From: UBA2040 sp002384725
Lineage (GTDB): Bacteria > Bacteroidota > Bacteroidia > Flavobacteriales_D > Crocinitomicaceae
Length of the DNA: 64,000 nucleotides
Direction: 5' to 3'
Assembly (NCBI GenBank): GCA_963926475.1
Contig: CAWUXE010000002.1
Coordinates: 186,001 to 250,000, forward strand
The notes under the pieces are model-generated. The model was given only the letters and a program-made list of their open reading frames with translations. It made no database searches and had not been told where the DNA came from. The position numbers and the translations under genes were made by a program. Shown here piece by piece: positions 27,823 through 36,752 of this stretch. Position 1 is the stretch's first letter. Each line of letters begins with the position of its first letter.

Positions 27823-29180
27823 ATTTTAGAGGTAAAGCCTTTTGGTAATCTTTCCTTGTACAGAAATTTCTTCTGTGGACTTTCAAACGGACGATAAACA
27901 TAGTATACTGCATTGTTGTGCACTTCTATTTTCTCGAGATACTTGAAATTCAATTGATACAACTCACGAATTTCTCCCGTTTTCAAATTTACTTTACCTA
28001 GAAAACTAGTGCCTGCTTTTTCATACCAAGCATAGACATTTCCATTGGCTTTGTCCTGTAAAAGGTGACTCTTCCATCCTGTCTCCTTCTTGTTCAGATG
28101 ATGATCAATGTCCACCGAATCTTTCAATTGACCACTTACATCATGTCTGTACAGCTTTTCAGAATAATAGTCGAAAACAAATAACTCATCGTTAACTTTG
28201 AAAAATGGTGAATACAATTCCTTGTAATAAACAGATTGTGTGAAGTAATTCGCACCCACCCAAATTTCTGCGTCAATACCGGTTTCATATTCCAAGTTCT
28301 TCGCCCAAAGCTTTGTTCTAACGTCGACCCATTTGTATTCGGCTCGGTACAATTCCATCATTAAATCATCTCGAATCGTTCTAAATTTGTCGTAGATAGA
28401 ATCTACCTGATCATACTTCCAAAAAGAAAATTCAGGATAATTGGAAGCGAAATCTGTGAAATACAATTCGTTTCCATTGGTGTCTAAAATTGGGGCGATG
28501 TATCGATAGAAATAGTCCTTTTCTAATTGTGCAATTTGAATATTACTTTTTTCTGGTAGCACTGTAAATACTCTGTCTTTACAGATGACATGGACATTTC
28601 CGCGGAAATCTTTTTCCAAATGTTCAGCTCGACCGGGTACAGCGAAAGAATTTAATACTTTATATCCATCGTACAATTGAATCTCAGACCCTTTGGCCAA
28701 TCGCTTTGGATACGTCAGTAGAATCAAATTACCATTATCAAGCACCTCAAAATCTTCCACACTCAAGCGCGAACTTTGAAAAACAGTGTCGACTGCACCA
28801 GTCGCTTTGATCACTACCTCCGTAACCTCCTGAACTCTTTCAGGCCGCATTTCAATTTTGAAACTCATAGAATCTCCAACTACTTCGAAACTTCTCTCAA
28901 AAGATTCGAAACCTACTTCAACACAAGTCAATTTAACTTCACTAGAAACGGTAATGTCTGTTTGAAATTGTCCGTCTTTATCGGTTTTCCCAATCTTCAG
29001 GAACTTGGTTGATCGCAATAATGAAACAGTTACTCCTTCAATGGGAAGACTCGTTTTTTTGGATTTTATTTCTATTTGGATATGAGTTTGACCGAAAACA
29101 GTGGATGTTCCAATCAAAAGGATGAAAACAAAAAGGGCTTCTTTGCCCCACTGCAAAAATGATTTGTGGGTTGGTCTCAT
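27819..29180 (-). CDS. exported protein with carboxypeptidase-regulatory-like domain and propeller-like region
   Basis: A 453-residue protein; start placed at MRPTHKSFLQWGKEALFVFILLIGTSTVFG because that gives a good signal peptide, while upstream in-frame ATGs add an odd hydrophobic stretch. A CarboxypepD_reg-like beta-sandwich covers about 30-125 (TSLPIEGVTVSLL, KTDKDGQFQTDI). The rest has repeated strand-turn units (YPKRLAKGSEIQLYDGYKV, NGNELYFTDFASNYPE) like a six-bladed propeller. No catalytic motif seen. Probably an outer-surface or periplasmic binding protein. Confidence 0.72.
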   Translation of the reverse strand: MRPTHKSFLQWGKEALFVFILLIGTSTVFGQTHIQIEIKSKKTSLPIEGVTVSLLRSTKFLKIGKTDKDGQFQTDITVSSEVKLTCVEVGFESFERSFEVVGDSMSFKIEMRPERVQEVTEVVIKATGAVDTVFQSSRLSVEDFEVLDNGNLILLTYPKRLAKGSEIQLYDGYKVLNSFAVPGRAEHLEKDFRGNVHVICKDRVFTVLPEKSNIQIAQLEKDYFYRYIAPILDTNGNELYFTDFASNYPEFSFWKYDQVDSIYDKFRTIRDDLMMELYRAEYKWVDVRTKLWAKNLEYETGIDAEIWVGANYFTQSVYYKELYSPFFKVNDELFVFDYYSEKLYRHDVSGQLKDSVDIDHHLNKKETGWKSHLLQDKANGNVYAWYEKAGTSFLGKVNLKTGEIRELYQLNFKYLEKIEVHNNAVYYVYRPFESPQKKFLYKERLPKGFTSKI

Positions 29181-29224
29181 GCTGTGGCTTTCCATCAAGG
29201 ATGCAAAAACAATTATCATTCCAT

Positions 29225-29254
29225 AAAAAAACCCTATCAATTCAGAAAGGGTTT
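29225..29254 (-). terminator. rho-independent terminator of ilvE
   Basis: On the plus strand AAACCCT (29229-29235) pairs with AGGGTTT (29248-29254), preceded by an A run that is a T run on the minus strand. It lies just downstream of the ilvE stop (29261) and ahead of the next minus-strand gene's end. Confidence 0.7.
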
Positions 29255-29260
29255 AAATAA

Positions 29261-30334
29261 TTATTTAATTCTCAAACACCAATTCATTTCATCTGGTTTC
29301 TTTCCAGATTTTATGGCATTTAATTCTTCTTTTATTCGATTCGACAGCGTTCCAGACTCAATAGATGGCAATTCGAAAATTTCATCCCTATATCCCAATT
29401 TTGCTATGTGCGCTATTGTCGCAGCCGTTCCAGCTCCAAATGCATCTTGTAATGCTCCTGATCGAGCCGCATTTACGATTTCTTCTACAGATACTTTTCG
29501 TTCTTCTACTTGTATTCCCCAAGATTTCGCAAGATCAACTGCAGATCGTTTGGTCACACCCCTTAAAATAGTATCGCTTTCTTCAGAGGGCGTTATCAAT
29601 ACATCGTTTATTACAAAGCAAACATTCATTGTACCCGCTTCTTCAATGTACTTGTGTTCTTTCCCATCCGTCCAAAGCAATTGGTGAAAACCTTCCTCTA
29701 ACGCTTTCTTACCTGGGTATAAACTTGCGGCATAATTTCCTGCCGTTTTCGCTCGTCCCACACCACCTTCGGCCGCTCTGGTATAAAACTCTTCAATCTT
29801 AACATTCACAGACTCAGAATAATATGCTCCAACTGGACATGTGAAAATGATAAACTTATAATTATTTGATGGTTTAATACCGATATACTCGTCTGTTGCA
29901 ATAATAAATGGACGGATGTATAAAGAATATCCCTCGCGATCAGGTACCCATTGATTGTCAACTTGAAGAACCTGACGTATACATTCAATAAATAAATCTT
30001 CAGGGACAACAGGCATGCACATTCTATCACAAGACTCAGCGAAACGGTGCGCATTCATTTCAGGACGGAAAATTAAAATATCTCCGTCATCAGAGCGATT
30101 CGCTTTCATTCCTTCAAAAATGGTTTGTCCGTAATGTAAAACAGAACTGGCCGGATGCATGGATAAGTTTTTAAACTCCGATATTTCAGGAGTTTGCCAT
30201 TGTCCATCCGAATATTCCATAACCAACATATGATCACTGAAAACCTTTCCAAATGGGAGATTATCCCAATCTACATCGTTGATACGGGAGGTGGTTGTTT
30301 TATTTATTTTGATTTCAAATTGGTCTGATAGCAT
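29261..30334 (-). CDS. ilvE: branched-chain amino-acid aminotransferase
   Basis: A 357-residue PLP enzyme (class IV fold, type II BCAT) interconverting Leu, Ile, Val and their 2-oxo acids. GQTIFEGMKANR, YIRPFIIATDEYIG and the PLP-lysine block GRAKTAGNYAASLYPG are present, as is EEAGTMNVCFV and the C-terminal GAGTAATI. Length is normal. It is monocistronic with its own terminator. Confidence 0.95.
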   Translation of the reverse strand: MLSDQFEIKINKTTTSRINDVDWDNLPFGKVFSDHMLVMEYSDGQWQTPEISEFKNLSMHPASSVLHYGQTIFEGMKANRSDDGDILIFRPEMNAHRFAESCDRMCMPVVPEDLFIECIRQVLQVDNQWVPDREGYSLYIRPFIIATDEYIGIKPSNNYKFIIFTCPVGAYYSESVNVKIEEFYTRAAEGGVGRAKTAGNYAASLYPGKKALEEGFHQLLWTDGKEHKYIEEAGTMNVCFVINDVLITPSEESDTILRGVTKRSAVDLAKSWGIQVEERKVSVEEIVNAARSGALQDAFGAGTAATIAHIAKLGYRDEIFELPSIESGTLSNRIKEELNAIKSGKKPDEMNWCLRIK

Positions 30335-30511
30335 TGCTTTGTCTTAGATTCGCGAAGATACTCAGAATGTAGTAGACATCAAACTTTTTAAGAAAATATA
30401 GGATGTTTTTTATAATTATTTATGCAGGACAAAACAAAAGTTTAGGTTCTGTCATTTATTTAAAACTATTCCTGATATATTGTAATTTAGCCGAGGAAAA
30501 CAATTCATTTA

Positions 30512-32395
30512 TTGAAAAAAAGTCAAGAAATATTAGAACATTTTTGGGGTTACGAACGCTTCCGTCCCTTTCAAGAAGAAATAATTGATAGTGCGATATA
30601 CGGTCATGACACCCTGGCTCTGCTACCTACTGGTGGTGGTAAATCCATCTGTTTTCAAATTCCTGGAATTGCTCGTGAAGGTATGACTATTGTTGTTTCT
30701 CCATTAATTGCTTTGATGCAAGACCAAGTAAAAAGCTTGAAAGCAAGAGGTCTTAATGCACAGGCAATTTATTCTGGAATGAGCTATCGAGAAATCGATA
30801 TTCTCTTAGACAACGCTGTCTATGGAGGCGTTGATTTTTTATATGTTTCACCTGAAAGACTACAAACTAGACTTTTTATCGAACGATTAAAAAAAATGCA
30901 AGTGGGATTATTGGTCGTTGATGAAGCACATTGTATTTCGGAATGGGGTCACGATTTCCGACCAGCCTACAAAGAAATTGCAAAAGTACGTGCTATTCAT
31001 CCTGAAACTCCAATAATTGCTTTAACGGCTACCGCCACCAAACGAGTTCAGGAGGATATTAAAATTCAACTCGTTTTGAAACATCCACAAGTTTTTCAAG
31101 GACCTTTTGCTCGTAAAAATATTTCTTTCAAAGTATTAAGAACGCAGGACAAACTGGGTCGTGTTTTGGATTATTGCCAAAAAAATCAGGATTCAACCGG
31201 CATAGTGTATTGTCAAACTCGAAAAAGCGTAAAAGAAGTGACACGTTTGCTACACTCGCATAAATTGAGTGTAGGGATTTATCATGGCGGGATGAAACAA
31301 GAAGATCGAGAATCAATGCTAAATGATTGGCTGAATGGTTCTCGAAAAATAATGGTTTCGACGAATGCATTTGGAATGGGAATTGACAAAGGAAACGTAA
31401 GGTATGTCCTTCATTTTGAGGCTCCAAACAATATAGAAGCCTATTACCAAGAAGCTGGTCGCGCAGGTAGAGATGAAAAACCAGCGGAGGCAATTCTATA
31501 TTACAACGAAAGAGATTTCTCAAAACTATCAGATCAAATAGAGACTCAGTTTCCTCCAGCTGAAGATGTGAAATTGGTTTTTAGAGCTCTGTTCAATCAT
31601 TTACAAATCGCTATAGGTTCCGGAAAAGAAGAAAGTTATCATTTCGATTTGAGAAAATTATCCGAACAATTCAAAATCCCCATTCAGAAAATTTATCACT
31701 CATTAAAATTACTGGAACTCAACGGTGATTTGCAATTTTCAGAATCTGTCTTCCACCCGACTAAAGTAAAATTTGCCATTGGAAACAAAGAATTATATGG
31801 ATTTCAAATAGCAAACCAAAGATTCTCGCCATTGATCACACTTATGGCCAGAAGTTTCCCAGGGATTTTTGATCTCTTTTTCGAATTAGATGAAACACAA
31901 TTGACCAAAAGGTTAGGCGTATCAAAGAGTGAACTAAAAAACCAACTGAATCAATTGGAAAAAATGGGCATTTGTGATATCTCCTGGGCGAGCTCATTGC
32001 CAACGGTAACGTTTTCACACGAGCGCCTCCCCGACGATTACATTCGTTTGAATAGCTCTATTTATTCGAACAGAAAAAAACTAGCTCTAGAACGATTAAA
32101 AGCAATGGAGAATTATGTTTTAAATACCGTTTGTCGAAGTATTCAATTGTTGAATTACTTTAGTCAACCAGCAGACAAATGTGGTATTTGTGATATTTGC
32201 TCTTTGGAGAAAAATCAAATGTCTCAAGTGGAAAAGGAAAAAGCACTTTTTCAATATCTGCGAGAACCAAAGACCATTTATGAAATAATGGAAAACTTAA
32301 ATCTCGACAGAGAATCGTCCAACGGCTTGCTTAGGAATTTATTAATGGCTGAAACAATTACAATTGAGGAAGGTAAATATGTCGTTAAGCGGTAA
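30512..32395 (+). CDS. recQ: ATP-dependent DNA helicase RecQ
   Basis: A 627-residue 3'-5' helicase of superfamily 2 for recombination and fork repair. TTG start, fixed by homology of KKSQEILEHFWGYERFRPFQ to the usual N-terminus. Walker A LPTGGGKS (about 37-44), DEAH box (about 136-139), motif VI EAGRAGRDEKPA, then the zinc-binding CGICDIC (about 556) and a winged-helix region. An HRDC domain is not evident; the C-terminal 60 residues look like a short HTH. Neighbours do not suggest an operon. Confidence 0.95.
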   Translation: MKKSQEILEHFWGYERFRPFQEEIIDSAIYGHDTLALLPTGGGKSICFQIPGIAREGMTIVVSPLIALMQDQVKSLKARGLNAQAIYSGMSYREIDILLDNAVYGGVDFLYVSPERLQTRLFIERLKKMQVGLLVVDEAHCISEWGHDFRPAYKEIAKVRAIHPETPIIALTATATKRVQEDIKIQLVLKHPQVFQGPFARKNISFKVLRTQDKLGRVLDYCQKNQDSTGIVYCQTRKSVKEVTRLLHSHKLSVGIYHGGMKQEDRESMLNDWLNGSRKIMVSTNAFGMGIDKGNVRYVLHFEAPNNIEAYYQEAGRAGRDEKPAEAILYYNERDFSKLSDQIETQFPPAEDVKLVFRALFNHLQIAIGSGKEESYHFDLRKLSEQFKIPIQKIYHSLKLLELNGDLQFSESVFHPTKVKFAIGNKELYGFQIANQRFSPLITLMARSFPGIFDLFFELDETQLTKRLGVSKSELKNQLNQLEKMGICDISWASSLPTVTFSHERLPDDYIRLNSSIYSNRKKLALERLKAMENYVLNTVCRSIQLLNYFSQPADKCGICDICSLEKNQMSQVEKEKALFQYLREPKTIYEIMENLNLDRESSNGLLRNLLMAETITIEEGKYVVKR

Positions 32396-32399
32396 ATCG

Positions 32400-33200
32400 T
32401 TAATTCTTCAGCATTTCACGTAAACTGTGCACCTCTTTCTGAAGAGCCTGAACCGATTGAGTAAGACCACTATCGTCCATTTTAACCGCTGGCAATTCTG
32501 GAGAAATATAATTTACGAACTTCCAAATTTCAAGAATTTCATTTGCTTTCACTTCATAAGGTTCATAAAAGGTATTGGTCGAACACAGCTGGAAACTTTC
32601 ATGGGCACTCAATCGGTTGTTCAACACCTTGAAAACAATACCATCATCTTTTGTCACAACAATGCACGGCGTAGCATCTCGAATGGTCATCCAATTTTGG
32701 ACGAATTCTGCTACAACCTGAGATCCATTAACTACAGGAGGCATCGAGTCTCCTTGAATCGGGAAGGAGCGGTATTTTTTGTTCTTGCTCAAAAACGGCA
32801 AATGAAAAGTTGGTAATACTTTCAAATAATCTGGATCAGCATATCCATTGGCGTAACCTGCGCTTGCTTTTTGAGGAATCATTTCGATAACCTCATCATC
32901 ATTGGCATCCACCATAGAAGTTAAAACTCTTAAATGTTTTCCCGTTGTATCCGCTTTTGGTCCTTCAATCAACTCTGTAACTTCAGCATCCTTCAGTTTT
33001 GAAAAATCCTTTTTGAGCAAATCGTCAATACTTATTTTGAAATACTCTGAAAAAGCTATCAAATTTTCGACATTAGGTTGAGCAACACCGTTTTCATATC
33101 CACTGTAAGACGAACGTGTTAAACCTAGCGCTCTAGCTGTTTCTTCTTGTGACTGAGAAAGTCGTTTCCGTACTGTTTTGAGATTTTGACCGATGAACAT
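32400..33200 (-). CDS. HTH (XRE) regulator with S24/LexA-like peptidase domain
   Basis: A 266-residue repressor. The HTH covers residues 1-60 (LKTVRKRLSQSQEETARALGLTR), followed by an acidic linker and a C-terminal S24 domain. SAGYANGY includes the Ala114-Gly115 pair typical of the self-cleavage site; Ser152 (QGDSM) and Lys191 (VFKVL) form the Ser-Lys dyad, so autocleavage is chemically possible. Similar proteins are frequent in Bacteroidota, some as stress or lifestyle regulators. A direct repeat lies directly upstream of the start and could be its operator. Convergent with recQ with a 4-bp gap. Confidence 0.88.
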   Translation of the reverse strand: MFIGQNLKTVRKRLSQSQEETARALGLTRSSYSGYENGVAQPNVENLIAFSEYFKISIDDLLKKDFSKLKDAEVTELIEGPKADTTGKHLRVLTSMVDANDDEVIEMIPQKASAGYANGYADPDYLKVLPTFHLPFLSKNKKYRSFPIQGDSMPPVVNGSQVVAEFVQNWMTIRDATPCIVVTKDDGIVFKVLNNRLSAHESFQLCSTNTFYEPYEVKANEILEIWKFVNYISPELPAVKMDDSGLTQSVQALQKEVHSLREMLKN

Positions 33201-33206
33201 GTTTAG

Positions 33207-33238
33207 AATTTAATCGTAAATATGTCGGAAATTTAATC
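33207..33238. promoter_or_regulatory. direct repeat operator candidate of the HTH-S24 gene
   Basis: AATTTAATC occurs at 33207-33215 and at 33230-33238, 23 bp start to start (about two helical turns), just upstream of the minus-strand start codon (33198-33200). Repeats on one face of the helix at this place fit an autoregulatory site. Seen directly; function inferred. Confidence 0.4.
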
Positions 33239-33264
33239 AAAATATTTGGATTGAGCAAAAAAAT

Positions 33265-34161
33265 CTAATATTCTCTGTTTACAATTGGTTCGCCAGTTAA
33301 GTCAGCATAAACTTTCGTATACTTCGCCCCCAGGAAAATAATCTGCGAGGTATAATACATCCAAACCAAAATCACCAAAATAGATCCGGGAACGCCTCCA
33401 TCTGCAGCAAAAAAGTAATTGGTTATGTAATACTTTATTAATATTTGACCCAGATAAAGCAGTAAACTTGTCAGTAAAGCTCCGCGTATAGCGATTCTCC
33501 ATCTCACTTTTCCATCATGAAGAAACTTGAATACAAAGGTGAAAATAAGCAGATTAGAAGCAATGGAAGCCAACTGTCGGAAGCCATTTGCAAAAAGCCA
33601 ATTCAAAGTTTTGTATTCGGACAACCAATCTGCAGATAAACTCAACACTAACGTTTCTCCAAAGTAAAATACGATAACGACTAGTCCTATCCCAGTCATT
33701 AGCACCAAGGAAACCAGTTTAGAAATAATCGTTTGGATCAATAATTTTTTTCGATTGGAATACGCAGGTTTCACATTGTAAAATTCGTTGATACTGTTGC
33801 GCAAAGAATTCAAGAGTGCGGTACTCGAAATAAGTAAAACAATAACTCCTATTGTATTGGCAACAAAACTGCTTTTCTCAAAATCGACCCCTTCCAGAAA
33901 GGTCAATATTCCAGAAACATCTTTTATCCCGATATGCTCTCGAATGGCTGTGGTAATCAAATTAGTCATTACTTCATTTCCCAAAAGCATACCAATGTAT
34001 GTAACCGCTAAATACAAAATAGGAACCAAAGCGAAAATTGCATAATACGCCAAAGCTGCACCATGAAAAAAGCTATTCACTTGGAAAAACTCCTTGATAG
34101 TTCCAACCGCCAATTTCACTCCAAACAAAGGAGAAAGTCGCTCGACTAGCTTTTTATACAT
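33265..34161 (-). CDS. YihY/virulence factor BrkB family membrane protein
   Basis: A 298-residue inner-membrane protein with about six helices: near 30-60 (GAALAYYAIFALVPILYLAVTY), 95-115, 140-165, 185-210, 225-245 and 255-280. SFFHGAALAYYAIFAL and VPGSILVILVWMYYTSQIIFLGA are the family's diagnostic first and last helices. The function is unsettled; the old 'ribonuclease BN' label is wrong. It overlaps the downstream end of the ABC ATPase gene by 8 bp, suggesting co-transcription. Confidence 0.92.
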   Translation of the reverse strand: MYKKLVERLSPLFGVKLAVGTIKEFFQVNSFFHGAALAYYAIFALVPILYLAVTYIGMLLGNEVMTNLITTAIREHIGIKDVSGILTFLEGVDFEKSSFVANTIGVIVLLISSTALLNSLRNSINEFYNVKPAYSNRKKLLIQTIISKLVSLVLMTGIGLVVIVFYFGETLVLSLSADWLSEYKTLNWLFANGFRQLASIASNLLIFTFVFKFLHDGKVRWRIAIRGALLTSLLLYLGQILIKYYITNYFFAADGGVPGSILVILVWMYYTSQIIFLGAKYTKVYADLTGEPIVNREY

Positions 34162-35071
34162 AAATACACTTTATGGTTTCCATAGATTCAAAACTAAACA
34201 AAAGTACGTCCTCTCCCCGCTTTGTTGTAAAATTATTGTGAAACAAAGGTCCGAACTTTTGACATCCGATGAATGCGATATCGACTTTTTGGTTGGTTAA
34301 ATTATCAATTGAATAGTGGTCTGGACGAAAAAGCAGACGCTTCTTACCAATGCGAATAGAATTTATAGGACCAAAAAACTCAGCTTCCTCAATACTTCGC
34401 GCATTGGAATAAAAGTTTTCTGGTTTCGCCTTTCGTTTTATTCTCCCTTTTTTAAAATATATCACTTCGTCTGTCAAACCAAGTAGTTCCTCACCGTTAT
34501 GCGTTACTATTATAAAACTAGTATTTCTTACCTCTTTTAACTTCTTCAGGTACAGAAATAGTTTTCTTCGCATCGGCGAATCTAAATGGACAAAAGGCTC
34601 ATCCAAAAGGATCAAGTCAGCTTCACTAACTATGGCTCTGGCAATAGAAAGTCGTTGTTGCTCACCTCCCGAAAGTGAAATAGCTTGTTGGTTCAAAAGT
34701 TTCCCCATATCAAGTAAACTGATCATCTCATCAATTAATTCTTTTTGGAGTCCGAATGAAAGATGTAAAACTTTTTCTCTGATATTCTCTAATACTGTAT
34801 GATAAAGGTCTAACCCGAAGTCTTGGTGGACCAAAGAAATATTTTCATAACCAGGGACCAATAATTCATTGGCTTTTTTAAGTTTACGACCATTTTGGAA
34901 CACTTCACCTTTTGACGGAGTTAAATATCCTCCTATAATTTTCAATAAACTGGTTTTACCACCACCGCTTTTGCCCACGATTCCGAGAAAAGCACCTTGT
35001 TTAAGTTTGAAAGAAACATCCTGAAGGATTTCCCTATCGTATTCGAAATGAATGTTTTTAATCTCTAACAC
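34154..35071 (-). CDS. orphan ABC transporter ATP-binding protein
   Basis: A 305-residue ATPase. Walker A GIVGKSGGGKTSLL (about 30-43), signature LSGGEQQR (about 135-142), Walker B LILLDEPFVHLD and switch IIVTHN are complete. After residue 210 comes a 90-residue extension (AEFFGPINSIRIGKKRLLFRPDHYS) resembling the regulatory/TOBE-like end of importer ATPases such as PotA or FbpC. No permease gene is adjacent: neighbours are a BrkB-like protein and a small unknown gene. The substrate is unknown; an anion, metal or polyamine importer is possible. Confidence 0.85.
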   Translation of the reverse strand: MLEIKNIHFEYDREILQDVSFKLKQGAFLGIVGKSGGGKTSLLKIIGGYLTPSKGEVFQNGRKLKKANELLVPGYENISLVHQDFGLDLYHTVLENIREKVLHLSFGLQKELIDEMISLLDMGKLLNQQAISLSGGEQQRLSIARAIVSEADLILLDEPFVHLDSPMRRKLFLYLKKLKEVRNTSFIIVTHNGEELLGLTDEVIYFKKGRIKRKAKPENFYSNARSIEEAEFFGPINSIRIGKKRLLFRPDHYSIDNLTNQKVDIAFIGCQKFGPLFHNNFTTKRGEDVLLFSFESMETIKCIYV

Positions 35072-35489
35072 TTGGCATCAGTTCTTTCGGGAATTCTCTT
35101 GAGGCTATATATATTCCTGGAATTGGGTTGGCATACGGCTCTCCTTTTAAAAACAGAGTCAGTATTTTATCATTGATAATCAATTCATGTTCTTCATATA
35201 AACTTTCTGAACAGGCAATTTGAATTAATGAATTGTCCTCTTTGATAAAATTGAATATACACATCTTAGGGATACTCACCTCGAAAGGATTGCCTTCACC
35301 TTTATCGCCACAAATGATATACTCTGCATCTCTCTCCACATCCACTTCCATGATTTCACCTTTCAGGCTCATTTCATCTTCCCATTCAAAAAGCTTATTG
35401 TCTTCAGACTCTTCTCCTTTCTGATGCGTATCAGCAAATTCTTGAGAATAAAGCTCATTTATCATAAAAACGTTAACAAGGAATGCCAT
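35058..35489 (-). CDS. small protein of unknown function
   Basis: A 143-residue protein overlapping the ABC ATPase by 14 bp. A short hydrophobic start (MAFLVNVFMINELYS) may be a signal; then an acidic segment (HQKGEESEDNKLFEWEDE) and a beta-rich part with EYIICGDKGEGNPFEVSIPK and GEPYANPIPGIYIAS. Not recognised. The overlap with a transport ATPase suggests an exported or periplasmic partner, but this is inference. Confidence 0.6.
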   Translation of the reverse strand: MAFLVNVFMINELYSQEFADTHQKGEESEDNKLFEWEDEMSLKGEIMEVDVERDAEYIICGDKGEGNPFEVSIPKMCIFNFIKEDNSLIQIACSESLYEEHELIINDKILTLFLKGEPYANPIPGIYIASREFPKELMPSVRD

Positions 35490-35556
35490 GTATTATAATT
35501 TTTCGACAAAGTTAACGAAAAGGATAGGTTGAAATATCGCGATACAATCTATTTTC

Positions 35557-35564
35557 TACCTTTG
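35557..35564 (+). promoter_or_regulatory. -7 promoter element before the rlmI-like gene
   Basis: TACCTTTG fits TAnnTTTG and lies 19 bp upstream of the start codon at 35583. A TTG at 35529-35531 could be part of the -33 element, but the 25-bp spacing is long. Confidence 0.45.
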
Positions 35565-35582
35565 CCCAAGAAATATCAACAG

Positions 35583-36752
35583 ATGAGAGAAATAATAGTA
35601 AGAAGCGACAAAACCAAATCTATTTTAAGGAAACATCCATGGGTGTTCTCTGGCGCTCTTGCCTCTGACCTTAGCGATTTTATAGATGGTGAATTAGTTT
35701 CTCTAAAAGATCAAAAGGAAAATTTTCTTGGAATTGGTCATTTCCAGCATGGTACGATTGCCGTGCGCATGTTGACGCATGATAAAATAAAAATTGACAA
35801 AGAATTCTATTTCGACAAGTTCAAAAATGCTCTAGCTCTTCGCAAGCAGATAGGATTATTCAGTGATAACAACTCAATCTGTCGCATTATTCATGGTGAG
35901 GGAGATGGATTGCCAGGATTGATTATTGATCATTACAATCAAGTTTTGGTAGTTCAATGTCACAGTGTTGGAATGTATAATTCCCTTGAAGAGATAGCAT
36001 TTGCTTTACGTGATTTATTTGGCGACGAGGTGCGTGCAATTTACTCAAAGAATACAGGAACATTGCCGTCTCAAATCGAATCAGAGAATAAATATTTATT
36101 TGGGAAATGTGATGTTCCACACCTTGCGATGGAAAATGGAATCAATTACGCCATCGATTGGATAAACGGGCAAAAAACTGGATTTTTTATCGACCAGCGA
36201 GAAAGTAGGGCATTATTAGGTAAATATGCAAATGGACAAAAGGTTCTTAATACCTTCTGTTACTCTGGTGGTTTCAGCCTTTCAGCATTGCAAAATAGAG
36301 CTTCAGAAGTCCACTCTTTGGATAGTTCGGAAAAAGCCATAACCTTGACCGAAGAAAATCTAAAACTCAACAAATTCAAAGGAAAACATAAATCTATTGT
36401 TGACAATGCTGTTAAGTTTCTCAATGATTTGCCCACTGAATATGACATTATTGTATTAGACCCTCCTGCTTTCGCCAAACATCGAAAGAAAAGACATGCA
36501 GCCGTACAAGGCTATAAACGCCTGAACGCTAATGCCATTCGACAAATCAAACCAGGTGGAATTATTTTTACGTTTTCATGCTCACAAGTGGTAGAAAAGG
36601 AACTATTTAATCACACTGTAATTTCTTCAGCAATTGAAGCTGGTCGAGAAGTTCGAATTTTAGAACAACTGCATCAACCTGCTGATCACCCAATAAGTGC
36701 TTTTCATCCTGAAGGGGAATACTTAAAAGGATTGGTTATTCAAGTAAACTGA
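35583..36752 (+). CDS. rlmI: class I SAM-dependent rRNA methyltransferase (RlmI family)
   Basis: A 389-residue methylase; start set at MREIIVRSDKTKSILRKHPW, whose KHPWVFSGAL matches the family start (an upstream TTG would add 18 residues in the promoter). A PUA domain (about 1-75) binds RNA; the SAM domain follows with GQKTGFFIDQRE, LNTFCYSGGFSLSAL and the catalytic-side DPPAFAK. RlmI adds m5C to 23S rRNA in E. coli, so the same target is likely but not proven. It overlaps the next gene's start by 1 bp, so coupled translation is expected. Confidence 0.88.
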   Translation: MREIIVRSDKTKSILRKHPWVFSGALASDLSDFIDGELVSLKDQKENFLGIGHFQHGTIAVRMLTHDKIKIDKEFYFDKFKNALALRKQIGLFSDNNSICRIIHGEGDGLPGLIIDHYNQVLVVQCHSVGMYNSLEEIAFALRDLFGDEVRAIYSKNTGTLPSQIESENKYLFGKCDVPHLAMENGINYAIDWINGQKTGFFIDQRESRALLGKYANGQKVLNTFCYSGGFSLSALQNRASEVHSLDSSEKAITLTEENLKLNKFKGKHKSIVDNAVKFLNDLPTEYDIIVLDPPAFAKHRKKRHAAVQGYKRLNANAIRQIKPGGIIFTFSCSQVVEKELFNHTVISSAIEAGREVRILEQLHQPADHPISAFHPEGEYLKGLVIQVN

